DNA from: Streptomyces sp. NBC_00289
GTDB lineage: Bacteria > Actinomycetota > Actinomycetes > Streptomycetales > Streptomycetaceae
NCBI RefSeq assembly: GCF_041435115.1
Contig: NZ_CP108046.1
Coordinates: 4,588,001-4,652,000, forward strand
Reading direction: 5' to 3'
Length of the DNA: 64,000 bases
The notes beneath the pieces are model-generated. The model had not been told where the DNA came from. It saw nothing but the letters and a program-made list of their open reading frames with translations, and searched no databases. Within the stretch, counting starts at the first letter, position 1. Every line of letters begins with the position of its first letter. Shown in pieces: positions 25,218 to 33,918 of this stretch. A program made the translations under genes and the position numbers.

Positions 25218-25949
25218 TCAGGCGCCGAACGCCTTGCCCTGCCCCTTCACCGGCCTGGCACCCGCGAGGAGATGAGCCGGCACCAGATCGCGGGCCGGCT
25301 CGGTGTAGCCGACGGCCACGATCCTGTCGCCGTGGTACGTGAAGCTCGTCAGGGACGCGAGCGTGCACTGCCGCTTGCGCGGGTCGTGCCACAGCCGCCG
25401 CCCCTCGACGTCGCTGCGCACGATCCAGATCGGCAACTGGTGGCTGACCAGCACCGCCTCATGCCCGCGGGCCGCGTCCCTGGCGGCGTCCAGCGCCCCC
25501 CTCATCCGCGCGACCTGCTCGACGTACGGCTCACCCCAGGACGGCTTGAACGGGTTGACCAGGTGCTTCCAGTTCTCGGGCCGGCGGAGCGCGCCGTCGC
25601 CCACACCGAAGGTCTTGCCCTGGAACACGTTCTCGGCCTCGATCAGCCGCTCGTCGGTCCCGATGTCCAGCCCGTGCGCCTTGGCGATCGGCGCCGCCGT
25701 CTCCTGCGCCCGCTCCAGCGGCGAGGCTACGACGTGGGTGATGTCCCGCGAGGAGAGGTGCTCAGCGACCCGGTCGGCCATCCGGCGCCCGAGGTCGGAG
25801 AGGTGGTACCCGGTGAGCCTGCCGTAGAGCACCCCGTCCGGGTTCGCGACCTCACCGTGCCGCATGAGGTGGACGACGGTGGTCTCGCCGTCGGGGTTGC
25901 TGTCGCTCCGACCGTTGTTGTCGCCGGTCCGGCTGTTCTGGGAGCTCAT
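25218..25949 (-). CDS. Histidine phosphatase (phosphoglycerate mutase-like) family protein
   Basis: 243 aa. The RHG catalytic motif is in [20 protein letters not shown] at about residues 27-46, and [12 protein letters not shown] supplies the second conserved Arg. A second His lies in [10 protein letters not shown]. These features fit a phosphatase more than a metabolic mutase. Its ATG overlaps the hemL stop by 4 bp, so it is translationally coupled to haem biosynthesis. The substrate is unknown. Confidence 0.88.
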   Translation of the reverse strand: MSSQNSRTGDNNGRSDSNPDGETTVVHLMRHGEVANPDGVLYGRLTGYHLSDLGRRMADRVAEHLSSRDITHVVASPLERAQETAAPIAKAHGLDIGTDERLIEAENVFQGKTFGVGDGALRRPENWKHLVNPFKPSWGEPYVEQVARMRGALDAARDAARGHEAVLVSHQLPIWIVRSDVEGRRLWHDPRKRQCTLASLTSFTYHGDRIVAVGYTEPARDLVPAHLLAGARPVKGQGKAFGA

Positions 25950-27265
25950 GCTGCCGTGGCCTCCGCCGCCGCTCGGGCCGCCGCCGGAAGGGCGTCGGCG
26001 ATGCGCTGGACGGCCCGCTCGTCGTGGGCCGTGGACACGAACCAGGACTCGAAGGACGAGGGCGGCAGATAGACGCCGTTCGCCAGCAGCGAGTGGAAGA
26101 AGGCGGTGTAGCGGAAGGACTCCTGCTTCTTCGCGTCCTCGTAGTCACGGACCGCGCGGTCCGTGAAGAACACGGAGAACATGTTGGAGGCGTTCTGCAC
26201 ACGGTGCGCGACGCCCTCCTTGGACAGGGCCTCGGTGACCAGGGACTGGATCTGCGCGGAGACCGCGTCGACCGTGTCGTACGCGGCCTCGTCCAGGAGG
26301 CGCAGCTGAGCCAGCCCGGCGGCGGTGGCGACCGGGTTCCCGGAGAGGGTGCCGGCCTGGTAGACGGGCCCGGCGGGCGCGAGGTGCGCCATGACGTCGG
26401 CACGGCCGCCGAAGGCGGCCGCGGGGAAGCCGCCGCCCATGACCTTGCCGAAGGTCATGAGGTCGGGCTTGACCCCGTCGATGCCGCACCAGCCTGCCCT
26501 GCTGGTACGGAAGCCGGTCATGACCTCGTCGGAGACGAAGAGCGCGCCGTTCTTCCGGCAGGTGTCCTTGAGGCCCTGGTTGAACCCGGGCAGCGGCGGC
26601 ACGACACCCATGTTGCCGGGCGAGGCCTCGGTGATCACACAGGCGATCTCGCCGGGGTGCCGGTGGAACGCCTCCTGCACGGCCTCGAGGTCGTTGTACG
26701 GCAGGACGATGGTGTCGCCGGCCTGGGCCCCGGTGACGCCGGGCGTGTCCGGCAGGGCGAACGTGGCGACGCCCGAGCCCGCCGCGGCGAGCAGCGAGTC
26801 GACGTGACCGTGGTAACACCCGGCGAACTTGATCACCTTGGTGCGCCGGGTGAACCCGCGCGCCAGCCGGATCGCCGACATGGTCGCCTCGGTGCCACTG
26901 GACACCAGCCGCACCTGCTCCAGGGGCTCGATCCGGTCCACCATCTCCTCGGCGAGCGCGACCTCGCCCTCACCGGGCGTACCGAAGGAGGTGCCCCGTG
27001 AGACGGCGTCCTGCACGGCGGCGATCACGTCGGGCTGCGCGTGCCCGAGGATCATGGGCCCCCAGGAACACACCAGGTCGACGTACTCGCGCCCGTCGGC
27101 GTCGGTCAGGTACGGGCCGGTGCCGGACACCATGAACCGGGGCGTGCCGCCGACGGCGCGGAAGGCTCGTACCGGGGAGTTCACGCCACCGGGTGTGACG
27201 GTCGCCGCACGGTCGAACAGTGCCTGCGACACGGGCGCTTCGTATGAATAGGGCAGTTCGCTCAT
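25946..27265 (-). CDS. hemL: Glutamate-1-semialdehyde 2,1-aminomutase
   Basis: 439 aa, full length. It converts glutamate-1-semialdehyde to 5-aminolevulinate in the C5 haem pathway using PLP. Visible are the PLP Lys274 in [11 protein letters not shown], the Asp246 block [10 protein letters not shown], and the phosphate-binding [15 protein letters not shown] near 122-136. Located beside the cytochrome c maturation genes, so haem supply and haem attachment are encoded together. Confidence 0.95.
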   Translation of the reverse strand: MSELPYSYEAPVSQALFDRAATVTPGGVNSPVRAFRAVGGTPRFMVSGTGPYLTDADGREYVDLVCSWGPMILGHAQPDVIAAVQDAVSRGTSFGTPGEGEVALAEEMVDRIEPLEQVRLVSSGTEATMSAIRLARGFTRRTKVIKFAGCYHGHVDSLLAAAGSGVATFALPDTPGVTGAQAGDTIVLPYNDLEAVQEAFHRHPGEIACVITEASPGNMGVVPPLPGFNQGLKDTCRKNGALFVSDEVMTGFRTSRAGWCGIDGVKPDLMTFGKVMGGGFPAAAFGGRADVMAHLAPAGPVYQAGTLSGNPVATAAGLAQLRLLDEAAYDTVDAVSAQIQSLVTEALSKEGVAHRVQNASNMFSVFFTDRAVRDYEDAKKQESFRYTAFFHSLLANGVYLPPSSFESWFVSTAHDERAVQRIADALPAAARAAAEATAA

Positions 27266-27774
27266 GACCTGCGACTTCTCCGACTTCTCGGACTCCGGTT
27301 GCCAGTGACCTCCTCAGAGTAGGCCAGCCGCGGCGGACGTCCGGGAGCGGCGGCCGGCCCGCTGCCGACCGGACACACCGTCCCGGTTCTGCGCTGTCTG
27401 CGAAACTGGACCCCGATAGACGCAGCTCACAGGGACCATGGTGTCGAGGGGGTGCGAAGATCCTGCGGGCAGGTGTTTCACCGCACGTTTCGGCGGGCGG
27501 CCGTGGGGGAGGTCACTGACACGATGATCGGGTTGCGCGGCGGGGGCCACGCGTCCTAGAAAAGCAGTCGGGTGGAGATATGCATCGCGGTGGCGGACTG
27601 GGCGAGGGGACTGACGACCTGGGTCCTCGACGTGCCAGGCGGGGACGGCACCGGCGCGAGGCTGAGGAAGCCGCCGAGGCCCGTCAGGGGCACGGTGGAC
27701 CGAGTGAGTCCGAGCGGCTCGACCAACGGGTCGAGCAGCTGAGGGCGGGGAGCGGGAATGGTGGTCGGGTGGGG
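27266..27774. other. Non-coding stretch upstream of hemL
   Basis: About 500 bp without a convincing gene. It should hold the hemL promoter on the minus strand. Short ORFs on both strands have composition unlike their neighbours and no recognisable motif. An ATG at 27580 opens in frame with the next gene, so part of this stretch could be its N terminus. Confidence 0.5.
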
Positions 27775-28206
27775 GTGACGTACAAGTACTTCGGCGCGCC
27801 TGACGGTGCGACCGCGGCCCGCGTCCCGATCTCGATGCGCCCCGAGGAACTCGGCGGCGACGAGCTCGGCATGAACGGCATGTTCACCAAGATCAAGCCG
27901 GAGACGATGGCCGCCATGGTGCTCACCGGCATAGAGGGCGTCCCGCTCAACAAGGTCCCGCCCCTGGAACTGGTCGTCCTGCACCCCGACTACGCGGTCG
28001 TCAAACTCCCGATGACGGTCGTCGACCCGCTGCGAGGCATAGGCGAGGAAGCGGTCGGCGCGGCAGCCTTCATCTGGTCGACGGTCCCGGACCGGGGCGG
28101 CCCCCGAGACGCGTTCAACGTCTACCAACTGCTGCACGAATGGCAGGACTTCAGCCACAGGTTGCATGAGGCGGGGCACCAGCCGTACTGCCTGGTCTGG
28201 CCCTGA
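27775..28206 (+). CDS. Conserved actinobacterial hypothetical protein
   Basis: 143 aa from a GTG giving VTYKYFGAPDGATAARVPIS. The well-ordered core (GMNGMFTKIKPETMAAMVLT, PPLELVVLHPDYAVVKLPM, HEWQDFSHRLHEAGH) begins right at this start. The 65 codons between an upstream ATG at 27580 and this GTG encode Arg/Gly/Glu-rich sequence of doubtful reality. No signal peptide, membrane helix or known catalytic motif is seen. I recall similar proteins as unnamed Streptomyces conserved hypotheticals; the function is unknown. Confidence 0.75.
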   Translation: MTYKYFGAPDGATAARVPISMRPEELGGDELGMNGMFTKIKPETMAAMVLTGIEGVPLNKVPPLELVVLHPDYAVVKLPMTVVDPLRGIGEEAVGAAAFIWSTVPDRGGPRDAFNVYQLLHEWQDFSHRLHEAGHQPYCLVWP

Positions 28207-28234
28207 GCCGGCTGTTCGACGTCGACAGCCACCG

Positions 28235-28260
28235 GAGGCCGGTCCGTGGGGACCGGCCTC
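28235..28260. terminator. Bidirectional hairpin terminator
   Basis: A perfect 11-bp stem (GAGGCCGGTCC / GGACCGGCCTC) with loop GTGG lies between the convergent hypothetical gene and the secreted-protein gene. Confidence 0.8.
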
Positions 28261-28278
28261 GGTGCACGCGTACAGGGT

Positions 28279-28704
28279 TCAGCTGACGCTGATCTTCTGC
28301 GTGAGCGTGTCCCCGGCGGGGCGCTTTATCTTGACGTTCTGCTTGGTGAAGGAGTCGTCCGCTCCGTCCGGGTCCTCACAGACGACTGTGACCTTCGCCA
28401 GCGTTCCGGCCTTCGGAATGTTCAGGAACTTCAGGGCGCCGAAAGTCGCCGACTCCTCGTCCGCGTCGATGGTCTTCGACTTCTTCTCCGCCGGATTGGT
28501 GGCGGTGGTCACGGTCACCTTGTTGGGGACCGAGTCATTGGCGAATCGTCCGCAGCTTGCCGTCACCACGAGATTGACCTTCGGACTGTCGGGGTCGGCA
28601 TGCGCCGATCCGACGGTCACGGGATTGACGACCGCGAGAGCGGCCAGCGCCGCGACGGCGCTCCCGATGAACTTCACATTCCTGCGACGAGCCTGGACAG
28701 GCAT
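28279..28704 (-). CDS. Small secreted protein of unknown function
   Basis: 141 aa. A Sec signal peptide is evident: basic start QARRR, hydrophobic core AVAALAALAVVNPVTV, and likely cleavage after SAHA. The mature part is about 105 residues, with two Cys (ASCGRF and VVCEDP) probably forming one disulfide, and alternating beta-strand-like sequence ending in TLTQKISVS. This suggests a small exported beta domain. No homologue is recognised. Confidence 0.72.
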   Translation of the reverse strand: MPVQARRRNVKFIGSAVAALAALAVVNPVTVGSAHADPDSPKVNLVVTASCGRFANDSVPNKVTVTTATNPAEKKSKTIDADEESATFGALKFLNIPKAGTLAKVTVVCEDPDGADDSFTKQNVKIKRPAGDTLTQKISVS

Positions 28705-29087
28705 TGCAGCCTCCCTGGTTGTTTGGACGGCACTGTCGAGTCGACGGCCCGCGACACCACAACTGACTCACGCGGGCGCCGCGTAGGTCGGGTCGGTAGG
28801 CGCGTCCATTTCAGTCAGCGGCGGACGTGGAACTCGGCCTCCGCGGCTTGGAATCCTTTCGGCCCGGACGTCTCGCCCTGAATGAGTTCCTGAGCGGCTT
28901 GGCCGACATTGACGCATCGAAGGTTCCACAAACCAAAGTTCCACAGCACCCTCTCGCGCGCAAGCGCGATACTGCATTAAGGAATGCAGTAATGCAGGCG
29001 AGGTTTTCATGAAATGCGAATGACCGGGAATTTGAATGCGTAAAGAAAGTCGGAACCCTTTCGTCATTCAATCTCCGCCGATGCCGC
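28705..29087. other. Intergenic region with AT-richer island and inverted repeats
   Basis: No gene is convincing here; short minus-strand frames lack start signals and motifs. Between about 28880 and 29070 the GC content falls well below the surroundings. The island carries two neighbouring perfect inverted repeats and a repeated GTTCCACA, so it looks like a regulatory region, possibly for the secreted protein gene. Confidence 0.55.
28954..28990. promoter_or_regulatory. Two adjacent perfect inverted repeats (possible operators)
   Basis: TCGCGC-GCAA-GCGCGA (28954-28969) is followed one base later by ACTGCATT-AAGG-AATGCAGT (28971-28990). Each has perfect arms and a 4-nt centre. A further AATGCAG follows. 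These are typical sizes for a dimeric regulator site; the second is unusually AT-rich for this genome. Confidence 0.5.
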
Positions 29088-29384
29088 CTACCGGTCCCGG
29101 AGGTCGCTCAGAACAGCGGCCGCGAGGGCCTGGTCGACGGTGAGACGGTGCACCAGAGTGCGGAAGACCTCGGCGAGGGACACGTCGACCACATCCAGTT
29201 CCACGGCGGCATTGCCCGTCCACTGCTTCAGCCGACGGTGCAGCACCGGATCCAGGTCCACCGTCAGACGCACCGGGCGGGTACGCCCGACCCCTGGCCG
29301 CGACTTTCCGGCCCGCCCTCTCCGGCCGTCGGCGCCGGTCGGACTCTCCTCGCGATCGGTCGCGCTCTCATGGTCATCGATCAC
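29088..29384 (-). CDS. Ribbon-helix-helix-like DNA-binding protein
   Basis: 98 aa from a GTG preceded by AAAGGCGG; an ATG 18 codons upstream is an alternative. The N-terminal half is charged and Arg/Gly-rich. The C-terminal half begins with a strand-like PVRLTVDLDPVLHRRLKQW, followed by two helices (VSLAEVFRTLVHRL and VDQALAAAVLSDLR), the layout of ribbon-helix-helix or ParG-like proteins from Streptomyces plasmids and conjugative elements. No parA is adjacent. Identity rests on fold pattern only. Confidence 0.55.
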   Translation of the reverse strand: MIDDHESATDREESPTGADGRRGRAGKSRPGVGRTRPVRLTVDLDPVLHRRLKQWTGNAAVELDVVDVSLAEVFRTLVHRLTVDQALAAAVLSDLRDR

Positions 29385-29631
29385 GGCGTCACCGCCTTTC
29401 GTCACCTGGTGGGCACTGCTGCCGGCTGGATCACCCACCGGCGGACGACGGCTGCCGCATACGAGACCCGCTGCGCCGCATCGCCGTCCACGACCAGGGC
29501 CGCCCGGCCCACGCCACAGTGGTCACATTGAGTGATGCTAATGACCCGTAGGGCAACGTGCAGCCGGGGCCCGGCCAACGAGTGAACCCCGGAAGCTCGT
29601 CGTCGACTCCGGTCACCCACGCCTCCCGCGA

Positions 29632-31059
29632 CTACCCGCCCCCCACCGTGAACCCGATCACCGACCCGCCCCCCTCCCGCTCGGAGGCGAACGGTGCTCC
29701 GCCGTGGGCGAGGGCCACCTCGCGCACGATGGACAGGCCCAGGCCCGAGCCGGGCAGGGAGCGGGCGGCGGCGGCGCGGTAGAAGCGGTCGAAGATGCGC
29801 ACGAGGTCGCCCTCGGCGACGCCGGCACCTCGGTCCAGGACCTCGACACGGACCGGCCCGGCGACCGACGGTCCCGGTCCCACCGAGCCCGTGACGGCGA
29901 TCTCGATGGGCGCCGTGCCGTCCCGGTCGAACTTCGCCGCGTTCTCGACCAGGTTGGACACCGCTCGCTGGAGCATGGCGGGGCGTCCGTCGGTGACGGT
30001 GTCGCCGAGCGCGTGGACGAGGACGACCCGGCCGGTACGGCGCCGCGCCAGGCCCGCCACGTCCTCGGCGATGTCGGCGAGGTCGACCCGTTGCGGCGGT
30101 TCGTTGTCGGACTGGCCGGCCGCGAGGTCGACGAGCTCGTTGACCAGGTCGGTCAGCTCGCGGGCCTCCTGGCTGAGGTCGGCGACGAGTTCCTCGCGGG
30201 TGTCGGGCGGCAGCTCGTCGATCCTGCGCAGCAGCGAGATGTTCGTGCGCAGCGAGGTCAGCGGTGTCCGCAGTTCGTGCCCCGCGTCCTGGACCAGGCG
30301 CCGCTGGTCCTCCTCCGACTGGGCGAGGCGGCCGAGCATCCGGTCGAAGGCGCGGCCGAGGCGGCCCACCTCGTCGTAGCCGGTGACGGGCACGTCGATG
30401 CCGAGCCGACGGGTGCGGGCGACGTCCTCGGCGGCCGAGGTGAGGATCACCAGGCGCCGGGTGATGCGCCGGGCCAGCCACCAGCCGAACAGTCCCGCCG
30501 CGACGACCACCGCCGCCATCAGGATCAGTGTCCGCCGCTGTAGCGCCCGCAGCAGGTCCTCGGTGTCGCTGAACTCCTGCGCGACCTGCACCGCGCCCCG
30601 GCCGCCGCCGAGGGAGACGGTCGCGATGCGGTAGATGTCGTCGCCGACGTCGACCTCCTTGTGCTCGGTCATCCGCCCGGCCGGGACGGCGGCCGCGTGC
30701 CTCCGGTCGGCGGCGGTGACCGGCAGCGGCGGACTGCCGGCGTCGACGACCCCGCCGCCCGGCCCCAGCACCTGCACGTCCGTGCGGGCCGGCCGCACGA
30801 TGTCGTGCCCGGGGGCCGCCGAGGAGAAGTCGTCCGGCGCCATCCTGTGCTGCCGTACCTCGTCCCGGAGGTCCTGCACGACCTCGTCGAAGACGGACTC
30901 CTGGTCCACGCGGACGAGCCGGGCCGCGGCGCCGTACGACAGGACGCCGACGAGGACGGTGACGGCGGCGGTGACGGCCGCGAACGACACCACGAACGTG
31001 GTCCGCAGCGATCGGAGCCGGGGCCGCCGACTGTCGAGCAGCCGCCCCAGTCGGCTCAC
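29632..31059 (-). CDS. Sensor histidine kinase (HAMP type)
   Basis: 475 aa. Two transmembrane segments flank an extracellular domain of about 130 residues; HAMP follows the second (near residue 200). The H box is DAGHELRTPLTSL, the N box is NLVENAAKF, and the G box is GSGLGLSIVREVALAHGG. It begins with a GTG directly after the stop of its response regulator gene, so the two are coupled. The signal sensed is unknown; the sensor domain has no recognised fold. Confidence 0.93.
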   Translation of the reverse strand: MSRLGRLLDSRRPRLRSLRTTFVVSFAAVTAAVTVLVGVLSYGAAARLVRVDQESVFDEVVQDLRDEVRQHRMAPDDFSSAAPGHDIVRPARTDVQVLGPGGGVVDAGSPPLPVTAADRRHAAAVPAGRMTEHKEVDVGDDIYRIATVSLGGGRGAVQVAQEFSDTEDLLRALQRRTLILMAAVVVAAGLFGWWLARRITRRLVILTSAAEDVARTRRLGIDVPVTGYDEVGRLGRAFDRMLGRLAQSEEDQRRLVQDAGHELRTPLTSLRTNISLLRRIDELPPDTREELVADLSQEARELTDLVNELVDLAAGQSDNEPPQRVDLADIAEDVAGLARRRTGRVVLVHALGDTVTDGRPAMLQRAVSNLVENAAKFDRDGTAPIEIAVTGSVGPGPSVAGPVRVEVLDRGAGVAEGDLVRIFDRFYRAAAARSLPGSGLGLSIVREVALAHGGAPFASEREGGGSVIGFTVGGG

Positions 31060-31857
31060 TCAGTCCTCCCGCAGCACGTAACCCACACCGCGCACCGTGT
31101 GGATCAGCTGCGGCGCGCCCGGCTCGTCGAGCTTGCGGCGCAGGTAGCCGACGTAGACGGCGAGGTTCTTGGAGCCGGGGCCGAAGTCGTAGCCCCAGAT
31201 GCGGTCGTAGATGGTGGCGTGGTCGAGGACGATGTCGGCGTTGCGCACGAGAAGTTCGAGCAGCTCGAACTCGGTGCGGGTCAGCTCCAGCTCGCGTTCG
31301 CCGCGCCAGACCCGGCGCGCCTGCGGGTCCATCCGCACCCCGGCCGCCTCCAGGTACCGCTCGGGCGCCTGCCTCGGTCCGCCGGCGAGGGCACCGCTGC
31401 CGACCGGCCCGGTGGCGACCGCACCGGCGGCCGGAGCCGCTGCCGGACCGGCGGCCTGGCCGACCGTGCCGGTGTCCGGGGCGCTGACCGGGCTGGTCCG
31501 GCGCAGCAGCGCCCGCAGCCGGGCGAAGACCTCCTCCACGTCGAACGGCTTGACGACGTAGTCGTCGGCGCCCGCGTCCAGGCCCGCGATGCGGTCCGCG
31601 GTCTCCACGAGCGCCGTCAGCATCAGGATCGGTGTGCGGTCCCCCTCCGCGCGCAGGACCCGGCAGACCTGGAGCCCGTCGATTCCGGGCATCATCACGT
31701 CCAGCAGGAGCACGTCCGGCGGGGTGCGGTGGGCCTGCGCCAACGCCTCGACGCCGTCGGCGACCGCGGTGACCCGGTAGCCCTCCAGCGTCAGGGCCCG
31801 CTCGAGGGCGTGACGGATGGCGCGGTCGTCTTCGGCGAGCAGCACGGTTCGGGGCAC
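31060..31857 (-). CDS. OmpR-family response regulator
   Basis: 265 aa from a GTG giving VPRTVLLAEDDRA. The receiver domain has the acidic pair EDD and the phospho-acceptor in LLLDVMMPGIDG, with Lys in VVKPFDVEE. The C-terminal winged helix includes LTRTEFELLELLVRNAD and VYVGYLRRKLDEPG. A linker of roughly 40 residues of Ala/Gly/Pro/Thr between the domains is longer than usual. It is immediately upstream of, and coupled to, the sensor kinase gene. Confidence 0.93.
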   Translation of the reverse strand: MPRTVLLAEDDRAIRHALERALTLEGYRVTAVADGVEALAQAHRTPPDVLLLDVMMPGIDGLQVCRVLRAEGDRTPILMLTALVETADRIAGLDAGADDYVVKPFDVEEVFARLRALLRRTSPVSAPDTGTVGQAAGPAAAPAAGAVATGPVGSGALAGGPRQAPERYLEAAGVRMDPQARRVWRGERELELTRTEFELLELLVRNADIVLDHATIYDRIWGYDFGPGSKNLAVYVGYLRRKLDEPGAPQLIHTVRGVGYVLRED

Positions 31858-31974
31858 GGATTCAGTGTGCCAAGCCCTCACGGTCGTACGACGTGATGAG
31901 CAGCTCACCGGCCGTCCTTCTTACTGGCCTCTCACCCGTGGGAGCGCAACCCGGCCGAGGCGCCTACCGTCCTC

Positions 31975-32691
31975 TCACCCCGCGGACCCGAGCGCGGCGA
32001 GCTGCTGCGCGAAGGGCACGACCTCGAGGTCTCCGGCGCGGACCTTTCCGTCCCGGGCGGCCGGTACGGTCCTCGCGGCCGGGCGTGCCGCCTCGGACCC
32101 GTCGGCCCCCTCGGACCCGCCGTTCGCCACGGATCCGCCGTTCACCACGGGCCCGCCCTGCGCCGCCGACAAGCCGGTCATCAGCCTGGTCAGCTCCGCC
32201 GCCGCCCGCTCGATGCGCCCCTCCAGTCCCTCGGCGCCCCAGTCCTCCGAAGCGGCGTACACGCCGGTCGGGACGACCACGGCCCGCAGGTAGGAGAAGA
32301 GCGGACGCAGGGCGTGCTCCAGGACCAGCGAGTGCCGTGCGCTGCCGCCGGTCGCGGCGATCAGCACCGGCTTGCCGGTGAGCGCGTCCGGGTCGAGCAC
32401 GTCGAAGAAGGACTTGAACAGCCCGCTGTACGACGCCGAGAACACCGGGGTGGCGACGACCAGGCCGTCCGCCCCCGTCACAGCGTCGAGCGCGGCGGAC
32501 AGGGCCCGTCCGGGAAAGCCGCTGGTGAAGTGGTGCGCGATCTCCACCGCGAGCTCGCGCAGCTCCACCACCTGGATCTCGGCCGGGGCATCGGCCGGGG
32601 TCTGCCGGCCGACCGCGGCGGCCAGCCGGTCGGCCAGCAGCCGCGTGGACGACGGGACGCTCAGTCCCGCCGAGACGACGACGAGCTTCAT
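31975..32691 (-). CDS. NADPH-dependent FMN reductase (CE1759-like)
   Basis: 238 aa. Flavodoxin-like fold with SAGLSVPSSTRLLADRL at the N terminus, ATPVFSASYSGLFKSFFDVL around residue 80-100 and ATGGSARHSLVLEHALRPLF around 110-130. These match the FMN reductases encoded with luciferase-like monooxygenases. The start overlaps the LLM gene stop by 4 bp. It should supply reduced FMN to that oxygenase. A Gly/Ser/Asp-rich insert lies near residue 180-205. Confidence 0.88.
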   Translation of the reverse strand: MKLVVVSAGLSVPSSTRLLADRLAAAVGRQTPADAPAEIQVVELRELAVEIAHHFTSGFPGRALSAALDAVTGADGLVVATPVFSASYSGLFKSFFDVLDPDALTGKPVLIAATGGSARHSLVLEHALRPLFSYLRAVVVPTGVYAASEDWGAEGLEGRIERAAAELTRLMTGLSAAQGGPVVNGGSVANGGSEGADGSEAARPAARTVPAARDGKVRAGDLEVVPFAQQLAALGSAG

Positions 32692-33782
32692 GCGACGGTC
32701 TCCTTCTCCTTCTTCGCGGCGGCGAGCAGGGACTGGTGGGTCGGCGCGTCCGGCACGTCGGCCGGGCGGTTCTTGGCGAACTCCTCGCGCAGGACCGGCA
32801 CGACCTCCTCGCCGAGCATGTCGAGCTGCTCCAGCACGGTCTTCAGCGGCAGCCCGGCGTGGTCCACCAGGAACAGCTGGCGCTGGTAGTCGCCGGCGTA
32901 CTCGCGGAAGGCCAGCGTCTTCTCGATGACCTGCTGCGGGGAACCGACGGTCAGCGGTGTCTGGTCGGTGAAGTCCTCCAGGGACGGCCCGTGCCCGTAC
33001 ACCGGGGCGTTGTCGAAGTACGGCCGGAACTCGCGCACCGCGTCCTGCGAGTTGTGCCGCATGAAGATCTGTCCGCCGAGGCCCACGATGGCCTGCTCGG
33101 GCGTGCCGTGCCCGTAGTGCGCGTACCGGGCCCGGTACAGCTCGACCATCCGCTTGGTGTGGTCGGCCGGCCAGAAGATGTTGTTGTGGAAGAAGCCGTC
33201 ACCGTAGTAGGCGGCCTGCTCCGCTATCTCGGGCGAGCGGATCGACCCGTGCCAGACGAACGGGGGTACGTCGTCCAGCGGGCGGGGCGTGGACGTGAAG
33301 CCCTGGAGCGCCGAGCGGAACTTCCCGTCCCAGTTCACGACGTCCTCGCGCCACAGGCGGCGCAGCAGGGCGTAGTTCTCGATGGCGAGGTTGATGCCCT
33401 CGCGGATGTCCTGCCCGAACCAGGGGTAGACCGGGCCGGTGTTGCCGCGGCCCATCATCAGGTCCACCCGCCCGTCGGCCAGGTGCTGGAGCATCGCGAA
33501 GTCCTCGGCGATCTTCACCGGGTCGTTCGTGGTGATGAGGGTGGTGGAGGTGGAGAGGATGAGCTTCTCGGTCCGCGCCGCGATGTGGCCGAGCATCGTG
33601 GTGGGGGACGACGGCACGAACGGGGGGTTGTGGTGCTCGCCGGTCGCGAAGACGTCGAGGCCGACCTCCTCGGCCTTCAGCGCGATGGCGACCATGGCCT
33701 TGATGCGCTCGCGCTCGGTCGGCATACGGCCCGTGGTGGGGTCCGCCGTGACGTCACCGACGCTGAAGATCCCGAACTGCAT
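32688..33782 (-). CDS. LLM-class flavin-dependent oxidoreductase (CE1758-like)
   Basis: 364 aa. Bacterial luciferase fold: FGIFSVGDVTADPTTGRMP at the start, DVFATGEHHNPPFVPSSP near 38-55, and MMGRGNTGPVYPWFGQDIREG near 110-130. The enzyme uses reduced FMN and oxygen to oxidise a small organic molecule, often organosulfur or an aldehyde; the substrate here is unknown. It forms a two-gene operon with its FMN reductase and is divergent from an AraC-type regulator. Confidence 0.9.
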   Translation of the reverse strand: MQFGIFSVGDVTADPTTGRMPTERERIKAMVAIALKAEEVGLDVFATGEHHNPPFVPSSPTTMLGHIAARTEKLILSTSTTLITTNDPVKIAEDFAMLQHLADGRVDLMMGRGNTGPVYPWFGQDIREGINLAIENYALLRRLWREDVVNWDGKFRSALQGFTSTPRPLDDVPPFVWHGSIRSPEIAEQAAYYGDGFFHNNIFWPADHTKRMVELYRARYAHYGHGTPEQAIVGLGGQIFMRHNSQDAVREFRPYFDNAPVYGHGPSLEDFTDQTPLTVGSPQQVIEKTLAFREYAGDYQRQLFLVDHAGLPLKTVLEQLDMLGEEVVPVLREEFAKNRPADVPDAPTHQSLLAAAKKEKETVA

Positions 33783-33798
33783 GATCGCTCACCCTCCA

Positions 33799-33817
33799 AG
33801 TTGTTGACGGTTCAACT
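33799..33817. promoter_or_regulatory. Inverted repeat upstream of the LLM monooxygenase operon
   Basis: AGTTG-N9-CAACT lies 17 bp before the LLM start codon, in the divergent gap with the AraC-type gene. The sequence TTGACGG overlaps it. It could be an operator or promoter element; the arms are only 5 bp. Confidence 0.4.
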
Positions 33818-33918
33818 ATACCCGTCCAACCGGACCCCGCACCCGGGTATTCCCCCACCGTGTTCCCCACCTCCCGACGGCACGCGCGAGTGTCAGTGCC
33901 CCGTCCTACGATCGCCGC

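Noticed and set aside
27314..27550. 78-codon minus-strand frame upstream of hemL
   Set aside because: Composition and lack of motif suggest chance; it would sit in the hemL promoter region.
28768..29071. Overlapping minus-strand frames of about 86-99 codons
   Set aside because: They cross the AT-rich regulatory island, have no clear ribosome site and no recognisable protein pattern.
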